Shown piece after piece: positions 31,720 through 40,480 of a DNA stretch of 64,000 bases. A program made the translations under genes and the position numbers. The notes under the pieces were generated by a model. It was not told where the DNA came from, made no database searches, and worked only from the letters and a program-made list of their open reading frames with translations. The DNA comes from JACKBJ01 sp964549495. GTDB taxonomy: Bacteria; Chloroflexota; Anaerolineae; Epilineales; Epilineaceae. How positions within the stretch are numbered: the stretch's first letter is position 1; each line of letters begins with the position of its first letter. Location of the stretch: contig CAZJWJ010000014.1 of NCBI GenBank assembly GCA_964549495.1, positions 1-64,000 on the forward strand, given 5' to 3'.

Positions 31720-33878
31720 GGGGCGGGTGTTCGCGTAAACAAGGTGATCTCGACGCTGCTGCCGTCCGGATAGGCGATGGCCTCCGTCGGCCCGCGGGCG
31801 GTCTGCGCTTCGAGCACCTCGAGGGTGGCCGGCGGGTCGTAGCCAGGGTAGCGGACCACCCAGGCGCGGGTCCAATTCTCGGGCAGGCTGGGCAGCAGCT
31901 CGCGCTCGATGTCGTTGGGCGTCCAGTGGCCCCAGTAGCGGTAGAGGGGCGTCTCCCGATCCCAGTGCCGGGCCAATACGCTCTCGCCGCCGGCGATGAG
32001 CAGGTCGCCCGGTTCGATCAATTCGTCGAGCGTCTCGCGCAGGGCTGGCAGGGTGGCGTTGTCGTAGACCCAGACCATCTCGACCCCGTTGATGCTACCG
32101 GTGAAGATAGGCTGACGCTCCGGCGAATCGTGGTAGATCTCCAGCTGGTCGAGAGGTTCCTGCCTGCGCTGCACCTGGCTCTTGTAGAGCACCACGAAGT
32201 CGGTCCGGCCCGGCCGGAATGCCGGCGCCGAGCGGAAGCGACCCACGAAGAGCGGCCCGAAGTTGGCCACGCCCTTGCTGGCCGCCTCGCTGTTCTCGGC
32301 ATCCGGCAATCCGTTGAGGTACTCGGCGGCCAGATCGTAGCCCTCGCCCCAGCCCATCAGCAGGACATCTTGAGCCGCGCGCGCGCCGCCCAAGAGCGGG
32401 TTGTAGTAGGCGATCGGATAAGGCCAGGCCCTCGCGCCGCGCGCCTCGGCGAATTGCAGCAGCCCGATCAGCAAGACGGCGACCAGCGCGGCCGCGTCAC
32501 CGAATTGTGAATGGCGAGCCTCGGTCGCGTCGCCTACCCGATCGTCCTCGCGCGCGCCCGCCTCGTCACCCCTTCGGCGCAGCAGGGTCTGCAGACCGCT
32601 CCACAGGCGCGGCGCCAGCATCACCAGGATCAGACCACCGGCCAGGTTGGCCGCCGCCAGGCTGGGCAGGAGGTAGCGGTCGAACTTCTTGGGCCCCAGG
32701 GTGATGACCAGGGCGAAGAAGATCGCCCAGGCCAAGAGCAGTCCGACCGATGACAGGATGCGCTCGCGCCGCGACGAGGACGCCACCCTGGAAGCGCTGG
32801 CGCGTCCCCGCCGCGCTCGGGATCCCGGGAAGCCCAGCCGTGGGGGCCCGCATTCCAGGAGCGCGCGCATCGCCAGGCCGAAGGCCAGGATGGCCCCGAT
32901 CAGGCCCAGCGGGGCCATGCGGAAGGCGCCGGCCACCGGGTAGAAGAAGACGCCGGGATCGCCCACCGGCCGGCCCATGAAGTAGTTCCCGCTCTGGTGG
33001 ACGTGCCCGCCCTCGTCGCCGGCCTTGACCAAGACGCCGGCCCGGCAGGGCTCGTCACAGTCGCGCAGCAGGGTCCCGATGGGATCGGTCCACATGGCCG
33101 GCCAGAGCGCGGCGTAGATCGCGGCCGCCGCCAGACCCCAGGCCAGGAAGTCGCGCGCCGCCAGGCGCCAGGACCGGTCGCGCCAGCCGCGCCAGAGGAA
33201 GATGCCCAGGGCGAAGGGGCCGAGCAGGAAGCCGGCCGACTTGGCCAGCATCGCCAGCCCGGCCAGCAGGCCGGCCACGACCGCCCGCCCTCGGCCACCA
33301 TGTCGCAGCCAGGCCGCCAGGCCCAAGACGGCCGGCAGGGCCAGGATGGAGAGCATGGCGTCCACGTGCATCACGCGCGAGTGGGCCATCAGGAAAGGGT
33401 CGAAGGCCAGCAGCGCCAGGCCGCCCAGGGCCGGCGGCGCGCGCAGCCCGATGCCCGCGCGCAGCATCAGATAGACCAAGAAGAGGCCCAGCAGGCTCCC
33501 GACCGCGATGCCGCGGTGCGCGCTGAAGATCACCGGCGCCAGGGTCTGATAGACGCCCTCCATGCCCACGTCGTCCAGCTGGTCGGTGTTCTCGCCACCG
33601 TTGGTCTCATCCAGGCAGAGCCCCTTCCAGTGGCCGATGGTCTCGGCATCCAGGGCGAAGGAACCCAGCCACATCGTGATGACACCGGGATGGCCCGACT
33701 GGAAGGTGCCGGCCCAATCGCCCGCCATCAAGGCCGTCCGGAAGTTGATCGAGCGGCAGACCCAGCGGGTCTCGTCGGAGACGATGTAGCGGCTCGACTC
33801 GCGCAGGCGCAGCCAGCCGGCGCCGGCCAGGACCAAGGCGAGCAGCAGAACTTCGAGCGTTCGGGAATGTCGGGGCAT
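31716..33878 (-). CDS. GT39/PMT-type membrane glycosyltransferase
   Basis: A 720-aa multi-pass protein of the GT-C fold. The first extracytoplasmic loop has the acidic catalytic motif SDETRWVCRSINFRTALMAG. About ten helices follow in residues 80-480 (for example VYLMLRAGIGL, ALGIFLWRGW, LLAWAIFFALVI). The long soluble C-terminal part (residues about 500-720) carries LYKSQVQRRQEPLDQLE and EMVWVYDN, which suits an outer-face domain. It should transfer a sugar from a polyprenyl-phosphate donor to a lipid, glycan or protein on the outer face. It lacks the beta-sandwich tail of its neighbours. Coupled by a 4-bp overlap to the flippase-like gene downstream. Confidence 0.85.
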   Translation of the reverse strand: MPRHSRTLEVLLLALVLAGAGWLRLRESSRYIVSDETRWVCRSINFRTALMAGDWAGTFQSGHPGVITMWLGSFALDAETIGHWKGLCLDETNGGENTDQLDDVGMEGVYQTLAPVIFSAHRGIAVGSLLGLFLVYLMLRAGIGLRAPPALGGLALLAFDPFLMAHSRVMHVDAMLSILALPAVLGLAAWLRHGGRGRAVVAGLLAGLAMLAKSAGFLLGPFALGIFLWRGWRDRSWRLAARDFLAWGLAAAAIYAALWPAMWTDPIGTLLRDCDEPCRAGVLVKAGDEGGHVHQSGNYFMGRPVGDPGVFFYPVAGAFRMAPLGLIGAILAFGLAMRALLECGPPRLGFPGSRARRGRASASRVASSSRRERILSSVGLLLAWAIFFALVITLGPKKFDRYLLPSLAAANLAGGLILVMLAPRLWSGLQTLLRRRGDEAGAREDDRVGDATEARHSQFGDAAALVAVLLIGLLQFAEARGARAWPYPIAYYNPLLGGARAAQDVLLMGWGEGYDLAAEYLNGLPDAENSEAASKGVANFGPLFVGRFRSAPAFRPGRTDFVVLYKSQVQRRQEPLDQLEIYHDSPERQPIFTGSINGVEMVWVYDNATLPALRETLDELIEPGDLLIAGGESVLARHWDRETPLYRYWGHWTPNDIERELLPSLPENWTRAWVVRYPGYDPPATLEVLEAQTARGPTEAIAYPDGSSVEITLFTRTPAP

Positions 33879-33980
33879 GCGGGCAGGGCCTAGGGCTGGG
33901 GTTGGCTTGGCCGGAATTCTACCGCCTTCGCTCGCCGCTCGCGACGTGCGCGGCGCGAGGCCGATCGTCGGTCGGCCGGA

Positions 33981-36824
33981 TCAGGGCTCGACGTCGACGA
34001 TGCGGAAGCGCCAGAGCTCGATGGCATCGGCCGCGCCGGCCTCTGCCTCATCCATCGGCCGCGCCGGCAGCCGCTGGCCCGTCGCCGGATCGTAGAGCCC
34101 GGCGCGAACCGTGTAGATGCCCTCCGGCAAGCCATCGACCGCCTGATCGGTCGACATCATCAGCCGATGCGGATCGTAGACGAAGGCGGCTGGATCGGTC
34201 TGGAAGTTCCCATCCTCGTCCCTCCCCCAACTGGCCGTCGGCGCCCGGCCGCAGTCGGGCCAGCCGTCCGACTGGGCGACGGTATTGCCCGCCTCGTCGA
34301 CCAGGTGGACGAAGACCGAGTAGTTGGTCTCGATCGGCGCCAGCGCCTGCCAGACGAAGGTCAGGCCCAGGCCGGCCGCGCCGAGGCTCGGCCGCTGCTC
34401 GGGGATGGCGGCGACCGGCCCACCACCGGGCGCGGTCGCCTGACCGTCCGCAAGCGATTCGACGTCCTGGTCGGCGTTCGCCATCGAATCACCGATCGGC
34501 GCGCCGTAGGCCTCGCTCTGCAGCGGATAGTCCAGCCCGACCAGGCGGATCGAATCGTCGAAGATCCACTCGCGGCGGTCCTCGACCAGCGGCAGCTCGA
34601 GCGCTGCCGCCACCGCGATCGAGTCGTCGGCGCGGCGCAGGTCCAGCGCCGAGGGCGGCGCGCGGAAGTCCTCGGCCGTGTCGCTGACGATGTCTTCCCA
34701 TTCGTCGAGCCAATCTCGGATGCTCCCGTCGTCCTCGATCGTGATCGCCTCGCCGGAGGTCGGCTCGCGTTGATAGACCTCCAGCTTCGGCCGTCCATTC
34801 ACCGTGATCACCCAGCTGCGGTGGTAGTCGCGCTCGATGATCTCCTCGGGGACGTCCTCGACGTCCTGCGGGCGCCAGGCCACCAAGTAGTAGTCCGGAT
34901 CGATCGGGCAGCGCGGCGCGCCGAAGCTGTACCAGCCGGTGATCAGCGATTCCTCGTTGGAGTCGTAGCTGCCCGAGATCAGGCCGGCCCGGTAGATCTC
35001 GCGCAGGGTCGACCAGCCCGCCCGGTAGGGGAAGCCGAAGTAGCCGCCGCGCGGCAGGCTCTCGAAGGGCTGCCAGTAGCCGGGTAGGCGGGCCTCGGGC
35101 CAGACCCGCTTGTACTCCGGGTCGTGGCGCACGAAGACCACGTGCTGGTGCAGGACGAAGACCACGAGGATGGCGCTGCCAGCGGCGAGGGCGATGCGAC
35201 GGCCGTCGCGCTGCCCCGCCCGGGCCTCGAGCCAGGTGACGGCGCGGTCCAGGCCCCAGCCGCAGAGCAGCAGCCAGGCCGGCATCATGGTGTAGAAGTG
35301 GGTGTGGGGCTTCTGGACCAGGAAGGCGGCGGCCAGGAAGGGGCCGGCCAGCCACAAGAGCAGCATCCGCCAGCGCGCGTCCAGCCCGGGCGCGGCCAGG
35401 AGGGCCGCCAGCACCGGCAGGAAGACCAGCAGGGCCAGCGAGCGCGGCGGATCGGCCTCGGCCGGCCCGATCTCCAGCCACTCGGGTCTCAGGACGACGA
35501 CCGCCAGCCCCAGCAGCCACAGCCCGCCCAGCGCTCGGCCGGCCCGGCCCCAGGCGGCGGCCAGGCGGCTGACCACCACCGCCACCAAGACCAGCGCGAT
35601 GCCGGCCACGTAGTAGCTGGCGTTGTAGAAGGAGGCGCGGGTGAACCAGTCGCCGAGCATGTTGTAGGGCATGCCGCCGCCTACCCGGCGCTCGGCGATG
35701 TAGGTCCAGGTCTGCCCGAACTGCTCGTGCAGCGCAAAGGGCAGGTAGAAGCTGCCGCAGACGATGGCCGCCAGGGCCAGCGGCGGGCCGGCCTGCCGCA
35801 ACCAGCGCCGCGCGGACCAGCCCTCGCGCCAGGCCCTCGAGAGGACCAACCAGGCCACCGGCGGCGCGGCGAAGATCATCTCGTAATGCGCCCAGCTGCC
35901 CAGGCCCAGGAGCAGGCCGGCCAAGATCAGGCAGCGATCGCCGTCCCGCGCCCGGCGGTGGAAGCGCCAGGCGCACCAGACCGCCGCCACCGAGAAGAGC
36001 AGGACGACGCTCTGGTACTGCACGATGCGCGAGAAGGCCACCAGATAGCCGTCCAGGGCCACCAGCAGGGCGGCCAGCCAGCCGGCCCGGCTGCCGAAGA
36101 GCCGCGCGCCCAGCGCCCAGACCAGCAGGACCGCCGCCAGGCCGGCCAGCGCGAAGGGCAGCCGCGCGCCGCCTTCGGAGAGATCGCCCAGCCGGAGGCC
36201 GGCCGAGGGCAAGAGCACCTCGGCCGGTCCCTTCTTGTGCCGCAGCAGCGCTTCCGGATCGTTCGAGCGCCCGATCTCGTGGGCCATCAACATGGCACGG
36301 GCCTCGTCGCCCTGGAACTCGGCATAGCCCAGATGCGCCAGGCGCAGCCAGCCGGCCAGGATCAGGAGCAGCGCCAGGGCCGCCACGCGCAGGCCGCTGG
36401 GCTTCGGTCCCAGCGGCCAAGGATCTCGGGCGTCGGCTTGCCCCCTGGGCTCGCCGCCGGCGACGCCGGAAGCTGGGTCCTCCTCGTCCGCCTCGATCGC
36501 GGACGCCAGCTCGCTTGCGTCGTCCACCGGGTCGTCCCCTGCATCTCCCGACTCTGCGGCGTACCGAGCCGAGATCTCCTCCAGCCGGCGCCGGTAGTCG
36601 CGGTAGAGGTAGAAGGGCAGGAGGATCAGGAAGGCCAGGAGCAGGACGATCGACCAGGGACTTGGCAAGAGCGGTAGGGCACTGGCCAGCAGCAGTCCCG
36701 AGAGCCCGATGGCCACGGGCAGCGACAGCAGCTCGCAGAGGTCGAGGCCGCGCAGGCGCAGCAGGTGGGCCAGCGCCAGGGCGCCGGCGGCCAGCCATAG
36801 GGTCGTGACCAGGAGCGCGATCAT
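33981..36824 (-). CDS. Large GT39-type membrane glycosyltransferase with C-terminal beta-sandwich tail
   Basis: A 947-aa multi-pass protein. Two N-terminal hydrophobic segments and an acidic cytoplasmic insertion (residues about 85-140) precede the GT-C core, where the catalytic loop reads FQGDEARAMLMAHEIGRS. About ten helices follow to residue 560. The extracytoplasmic C-terminal third contains a region mentioning GSYDSNEES and YLVAWRPQD. It ends in a roughly 110-residue beta-sandwich (LTFVWQALAPIETNYSVFVH...GIYTVRAGLYDPATGQRLP) shared with the other GTs here. It overlaps the upstream GT39 gene by 4 bp. It predicts outer-face sugar transfer from polyprenyl phosphate; donor and acceptor unknown. 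Confidence 0.82.
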   Translation of the reverse strand: MIALLVTTLWLAAGALALAHLLRLRGLDLCELLSLPVAIGLSGLLLASALPLLPSPWSIVLLLAFLILLPFYLYRDYRRRLEEISARYAAESGDAGDDPVDDASELASAIEADEEDPASGVAGGEPRGQADARDPWPLGPKPSGLRVAALALLLILAGWLRLAHLGYAEFQGDEARAMLMAHEIGRSNDPEALLRHKKGPAEVLLPSAGLRLGDLSEGGARLPFALAGLAAVLLVWALGARLFGSRAGWLAALLVALDGYLVAFSRIVQYQSVVLLFSVAAVWCAWRFHRRARDGDRCLILAGLLLGLGSWAHYEMIFAAPPVAWLVLSRAWREGWSARRWLRQAGPPLALAAIVCGSFYLPFALHEQFGQTWTYIAERRVGGGMPYNMLGDWFTRASFYNASYYVAGIALVLVAVVVSRLAAAWGRAGRALGGLWLLGLAVVVLRPEWLEIGPAEADPPRSLALLVFLPVLAALLAAPGLDARWRMLLLWLAGPFLAAAFLVQKPHTHFYTMMPAWLLLCGWGLDRAVTWLEARAGQRDGRRIALAAGSAILVVFVLHQHVVFVRHDPEYKRVWPEARLPGYWQPFESLPRGGYFGFPYRAGWSTLREIYRAGLISGSYDSNEESLITGWYSFGAPRCPIDPDYYLVAWRPQDVEDVPEEIIERDYHRSWVITVNGRPKLEVYQREPTSGEAITIEDDGSIRDWLDEWEDIVSDTAEDFRAPPSALDLRRADDSIAVAAALELPLVEDRREWIFDDSIRLVGLDYPLQSEAYGAPIGDSMANADQDVESLADGQATAPGGGPVAAIPEQRPSLGAAGLGLTFVWQALAPIETNYSVFVHLVDEAGNTVAQSDGWPDCGRAPTASWGRDEDGNFQTDPAAFVYDPHRLMMSTDQAVDGLPEGIYTVRAGLYDPATGQRLPARPMDEAEAGAADAIELWRFRIVDVEP

Positions 36825-39800
36825 CCCTTGCCTTCCGATGCCCGTCCGGGCGACGCGATCGACGATGCCTCGCTTGTCCTGTCGTCCATGTTCGACCGCT
36901 CGATCCTGGCCTCCTCGGTCTCCAGCTCCGCGGGAGCCGCATCGTCCGAGCCCGGCTCGCCGAAGCGGATCCGCTGGAGCAGCGCGTAGTCGAGCAGGCT
37001 GCCGCCCTGCTCGACCTCGGGGCGCGGCAGCTCGGGCCGCTGGGGATCGTAGAGGGCAGCGATCAGCAGGTAATCGCCGGCCGGCATCGTCTCGGGCAGC
37101 GTCAGGCTCCGCGCGTCCACCACCACCTCGCCGGGCGCCCAGCCGGTGGTGGGGCGCGTGCCGGCGGCCGGCTCGCCGTCGGCCTGGGCGATCGGGGGGC
37201 CGGCCGGCTGACCGTCCGGGCCGGCCGGCAGCAGCTGCAGGGTCACCTGGTAGCGGGTAGACATGGGCGCCAGGCCGCGCCAGTAGAGGGTGACCGGAAT
37301 CTCGTGGGTCTGGCCGGCCGCCAATTCGGCAGCGGGCCCATCATAGCCCAGGAGCTCGACCATGCCACCGACCGTCGCGCCGACGCGGTGCTGCATCTGT
37401 GGCGCCCGGGTCACGCGCTCGGGCGAGCGCACCGCCAGCGAGCTCAGCCAGACGCCCCGGGCGGGCAGAAGTGACAGCGGTTCGCCGCGCCAAAGCATGC
37501 GCGGACGACCGGTCTCGTTCAACAGCTTCACACGCAGGTCGTAACGACCGGCGCGGGCCGGTAGGTCGAAGGCCAGCGGCAGGCGCCAGTAACGGTCGGT
37601 CGTCCGATCGATCGGCAGCGCGATCTCGGTGGATGCCGCGACCCGTCCCCAGCGGTCGAGGAGTTCGGCTCGCAGGTGCATGGGCCCGAGCGTCTCGGTG
37701 GCGGTCGGATGTCCCTCGAAGTCGAGCGTGCCGCTGATGGCCGAGGCGGCGTCGCCGGCCGCGTCCGCAGCGCCCGGCGCGATCGCGGACCGCTTCTCGA
37801 TCCAGACCGCCAGGGGTAGGCGCGAGCCGGACGTCCAGCCGCCGGTCTCCGGCCGGGGCAAGTCGAAGCCGATCATGTCCACGGGGCCCGACCGAGCGCG
37901 CAGGGAGTGCTCGATACCCAGGCGCGAGAGGTAGGCCGGCGCTTGGGCCTGGACGACCTCGACCTCGCCCAACTCGGCCGGCCCCTCGGGCGGGTAGGCC
38001 TCACCGCTCTCGGCTTCGTAGAGCCGCAGGGTGAGCCGGTAGGACCCCGAGGGCAGGCCGGCGCTGGGCATCAGATCCTGCGGGTCGTAGACCGTGCTGC
38101 CAAAGTCCCAGCCGCTGGAGGGGCGCAGTCCGTGGAAGGGCGCGTGGTCGCTGCGCATCACCGCCCGACCCTCCGCGTCGAGCAGCTCGACGGCCACCTT
38201 GTAGTCCGGCCGCTCGCGCTCCTCGACCTTCCAGATCAGGCGCAGCCGGCCTCCGGCGCCGGCCACCAAGGGGCCAGGCCGGGTATCCCAGCCCAGGAGC
38301 GTCAGCGCGCCCAGGCGCAGGTTCTGGCGGCGGGTCGGCGCATCCTCGCCGTCCAGGGCCGGCGCGCGTTCGTAGGCGCGCAGATCGAGCACGATGGAGC
38401 TGGCCGGGAAGTCGCGACGGTCCACCTCCACCGCGTTGTGCTCCAGCCAGTCCTGCAGCTCGCCGGGCGGATCGACGAACCACAGCCGCTGGTGGGCCGC
38501 CAGGAGCGGTCCGAGCAGCTCGCCCGGCGGTCGATCGTCCGGCAAACCGCTGGGCAGGAAGGGCGGCATGGTCTGCACCTCCGGGCTCCCGCGATCCAAG
38601 AGCAGCGGGCGATAGGTATGCTGCAGCACGGGATGCGGCACCAGCAGCAGATCCGGGCGCTCGACGTCGATCACGGCCCGCTGGCGCACGTAGTTTGCCA
38701 CCGCCCGGTGATCGTCCTTGGCGTAGGCTGGGTCAGTGTAGAAATTCCGGTCCGAGGCCAGCATGCCGATGGCGGCCAGGAGCAGCAGCCCGGCGCCCAA
38801 GCCCGCGCGCCGGCGCTCGGCGGCCACCAGGCCGCAGCCGGCCAGGATCCAGCCGGCCGGCATGGCCAGCAGGATGTGCCGGATGCCCATGTAGACCGGC
38901 TTGATCCAGGTCAGCGCGTAGAGCCCGAGCACGGGCAGCAGCAGGTAGCCGGCCGCCACCAAGGCCGTGCCCCGGCGATGCGCCCGCCAGAGCCGATGGA
39001 AGCCGAAGACCATCGAGCCGGCGAAGGCCAGCTCGGCCGCCAGCATCCCCAGCCCTCGAGCCGGCGCGTCAAGGCTCCAAGCTTCCGCCGTCCTGCCGAA
39101 GCCCAGCCCGAAGCTGACGTCGCGCAGCATGGTCCGCAGCGGCACGAAGTGCTGGTCGCGCTCGGCGCCGATGCCCAGCCGCCACAGCGCGTAGGGCAGC
39201 AAGGGCGCTGCCGCCAGACCCACCACCAACAAGGGGATCAAGGGCCGCCAGTCGCGCCGCCGCAGTCCGAAGGCCAAGAGCACCAGGGCCTGAAAGCCCA
39301 ATAGGAAGACGCTCAGGTAATGGGTCCAGACCAGCGCGGCGTTGGACAAGAGACAGCCCAGGGCCCAGGGTAGCGACGTGGACCTTGGCGAGTCCGGCCG
39401 ATCCCAGGCCTCCAGCGCGCGCAGCAAGGCGTAAACCGCCATCAGGCCGAGCGTCACCTGCAGGCTGTAGCTCCGCAGCTCCTGGCTGTACCACAGCAGG
39501 GCCGGCGAGATCGCGGCCAGCAGGGCCGCGACGGTGCTGGCGAAGGCGGTGTCAGCCGCTGCGGCGTTGGTCGCCGCGTTGTCGGTCGCTGCGGTGTCGG
39601 AGTCTGAGACAGCGGCGGCTGACGTGGCGGCAGCCGATGTTCCGGCCGGCGCCGGATCGCCCGACGCCTCGTCGGATGTCGAGCTGCCCAGCCACCGCAG
39701 CGGCGACCGAAGCAGGCGGCGCGCCAGGGCCCAGCTCAGCGGGATGGCCGGCAGGCTGACCAAGAGCGAGAGCCACGTGCCGGCCCAGATGGCGCCGGGC

Positions 39801-40141
39801 TGTCCGACCGGCAGGTCCAGCGCGCGCAGCCAGCCGGCCACTAGCAGGAAGTAGAGCGGCGGCTGCAGGTCCTGGGTGACCAATGCGTCCAGCGGGATCT
39901 GGCCCGAGAGGATGCCGGCCCAGTCCAGGCCGGCCCGATAGAGCGTCAGCCCTTCGTCCTGCCAGATCGACATGCGCTGAACGTCCCAAGCGCGCAGGAG
40001 CAGCGCCAGCACCGTCAGGCCGGCGACCAGGCGGCGTGGATGGACGAGGGTCGCGACCAGAAGCGAGCGAAGGTCCGCGACCCAGACCAGCGGGATCGGG
40101 CGATCTGGCGCAACGGAAGTCACTGAGGGCGTCGAAGACAT
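36821..40141 (-). CDS. Very large GT39-type membrane glycosyltransferase with multiple beta-sandwich modules
   Basis: About 1106 aa from ATG 40141 (MSSTPSVTSVAPDRP); the open frame runs on to 40402 but only through the inverted repeat, so that part is rejected. The catalytic loop is MSIWQDEGLTLYRAGLDW. A low-complexity Ala/Thr/Asp/Ser insertion (SAAAVSDSDTAATDNAATNA) interrupts the membrane core, which has about ten helices. The C-terminal half is extracytoplasmic and holds at least two sandwiches of one type, LRLIWKVEERERPDYKVAVE...GSYRLTLRLYEAESGE and VTLYWRGLAPMSTRYQVTLQ...GDYLLIAALYDPQ. Such tails probably bind the acceptor glycan. First gene of the run that ends at 30.7 kb. Confidence 0.8.
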   Translation of the reverse strand: MSSTPSVTSVAPDRPIPLVWVADLRSLLVATLVHPRRLVAGLTVLALLLRAWDVQRMSIWQDEGLTLYRAGLDWAGILSGQIPLDALVTQDLQPPLYFLLVAGWLRALDLPVGQPGAIWAGTWLSLLVSLPAIPLSWALARRLLRSPLRWLGSSTSDEASGDPAPAGTSAAATSAAAVSDSDTAATDNAATNAAAADTAFASTVAALLAAISPALLWYSQELRSYSLQVTLGLMAVYALLRALEAWDRPDSPRSTSLPWALGCLLSNAALVWTHYLSVFLLGFQALVLLAFGLRRRDWRPLIPLLVVGLAAAPLLPYALWRLGIGAERDQHFVPLRTMLRDVSFGLGFGRTAEAWSLDAPARGLGMLAAELAFAGSMVFGFHRLWRAHRRGTALVAAGYLLLPVLGLYALTWIKPVYMGIRHILLAMPAGWILAGCGLVAAERRRAGLGAGLLLLAAIGMLASDRNFYTDPAYAKDDHRAVANYVRQRAVIDVERPDLLLVPHPVLQHTYRPLLLDRGSPEVQTMPPFLPSGLPDDRPPGELLGPLLAAHQRLWFVDPPGELQDWLEHNAVEVDRRDFPASSIVLDLRAYERAPALDGEDAPTRRQNLRLGALTLLGWDTRPGPLVAGAGGRLRLIWKVEERERPDYKVAVELLDAEGRAVMRSDHAPFHGLRPSSGWDFGSTVYDPQDLMPSAGLPSGSYRLTLRLYEAESGEAYPPEGPAELGEVEVVQAQAPAYLSRLGIEHSLRARSGPVDMIGFDLPRPETGGWTSGSRLPLAVWIEKRSAIAPGAADAAGDAASAISGTLDFEGHPTATETLGPMHLRAELLDRWGRVAASTEIALPIDRTTDRYWRLPLAFDLPARAGRYDLRVKLLNETGRPRMLWRGEPLSLLPARGVWLSSLAVRSPERVTRAPQMQHRVGATVGGMVELLGYDGPAAELAAGQTHEIPVTLYWRGLAPMSTRYQVTLQLLPAGPDGQPAGPPIAQADGEPAAGTRPTTGWAPGEVVVDARSLTLPETMPAGDYLLIAALYDPQRPELPRPEVEQGGSLLDYALLQRIRFGEPGSDDAAPAELETEEARIERSNMDDRTSEASSIASPGRASEGKG

Positions 40142-40480
40142 ATCGGCCAAGGATACCTGGATTCTTGCGTCGCGGCACGCTTGCCTGACGGCGAGCGGAG
40201 AACGGCTTGGGCTGGGGGTGTTGGCGGACGGTGAGGGCCTTGGGGCGCGAAGCCGAAGTGATGACCGAACCTTGTGACGCGGGGACCGGGCGCCAGAAGG
40301 CGGTCGTCCGGTCCCGCCGAGGTCCGCCGTCGCACACGACCTGTGGCTTCGCGCCCCAAGGCCCTCACCGCCCGCTTGGACCGCTGTCGGGAGAGGCGTC
40401 ACCAGGGCGAGTCGAGCGCGGGCTCCGAGGTCGACGACCTTGGCTCCTCCCGCGGGTCGCCGATCGATACGGATTGTTCC
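40142..40480. other. Intergenic region with a second long inverted repeat
   Basis: 339 bp between two minus-strand glycosyltransferase genes. No gene seen. It is filled by the inverted repeat at 40225-40374 and must also hold the promoter of the downstream gene at 40141. Confidence 0.5.
40225..40374. repeat. Long inverted repeat related to the one at 4332-4480
   Basis: Arms 40225-40254 and 40345-40374 are complementary with one mismatch; 26 bp (40229-40254 and 40345-40370) are perfect and include GGTGAGGGCCTTGGGGCGCG. An inner stem GGGACCGG/CCGGTCCC lies between them. Arms share GGTGAGGG and TGGGGCG with the 4.4-kb element, and the total length (150 vs 149 bp) is almost equal. Confidence 0.7.

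Noticed and set aside
40142..40402. N-terminal 87-residue extension of the large GT39 frame
   Set aside because: It runs through the inverted repeat, is Arg/Ser/Pro-rich and unlike the family; ATG 40141 gives the expected start.
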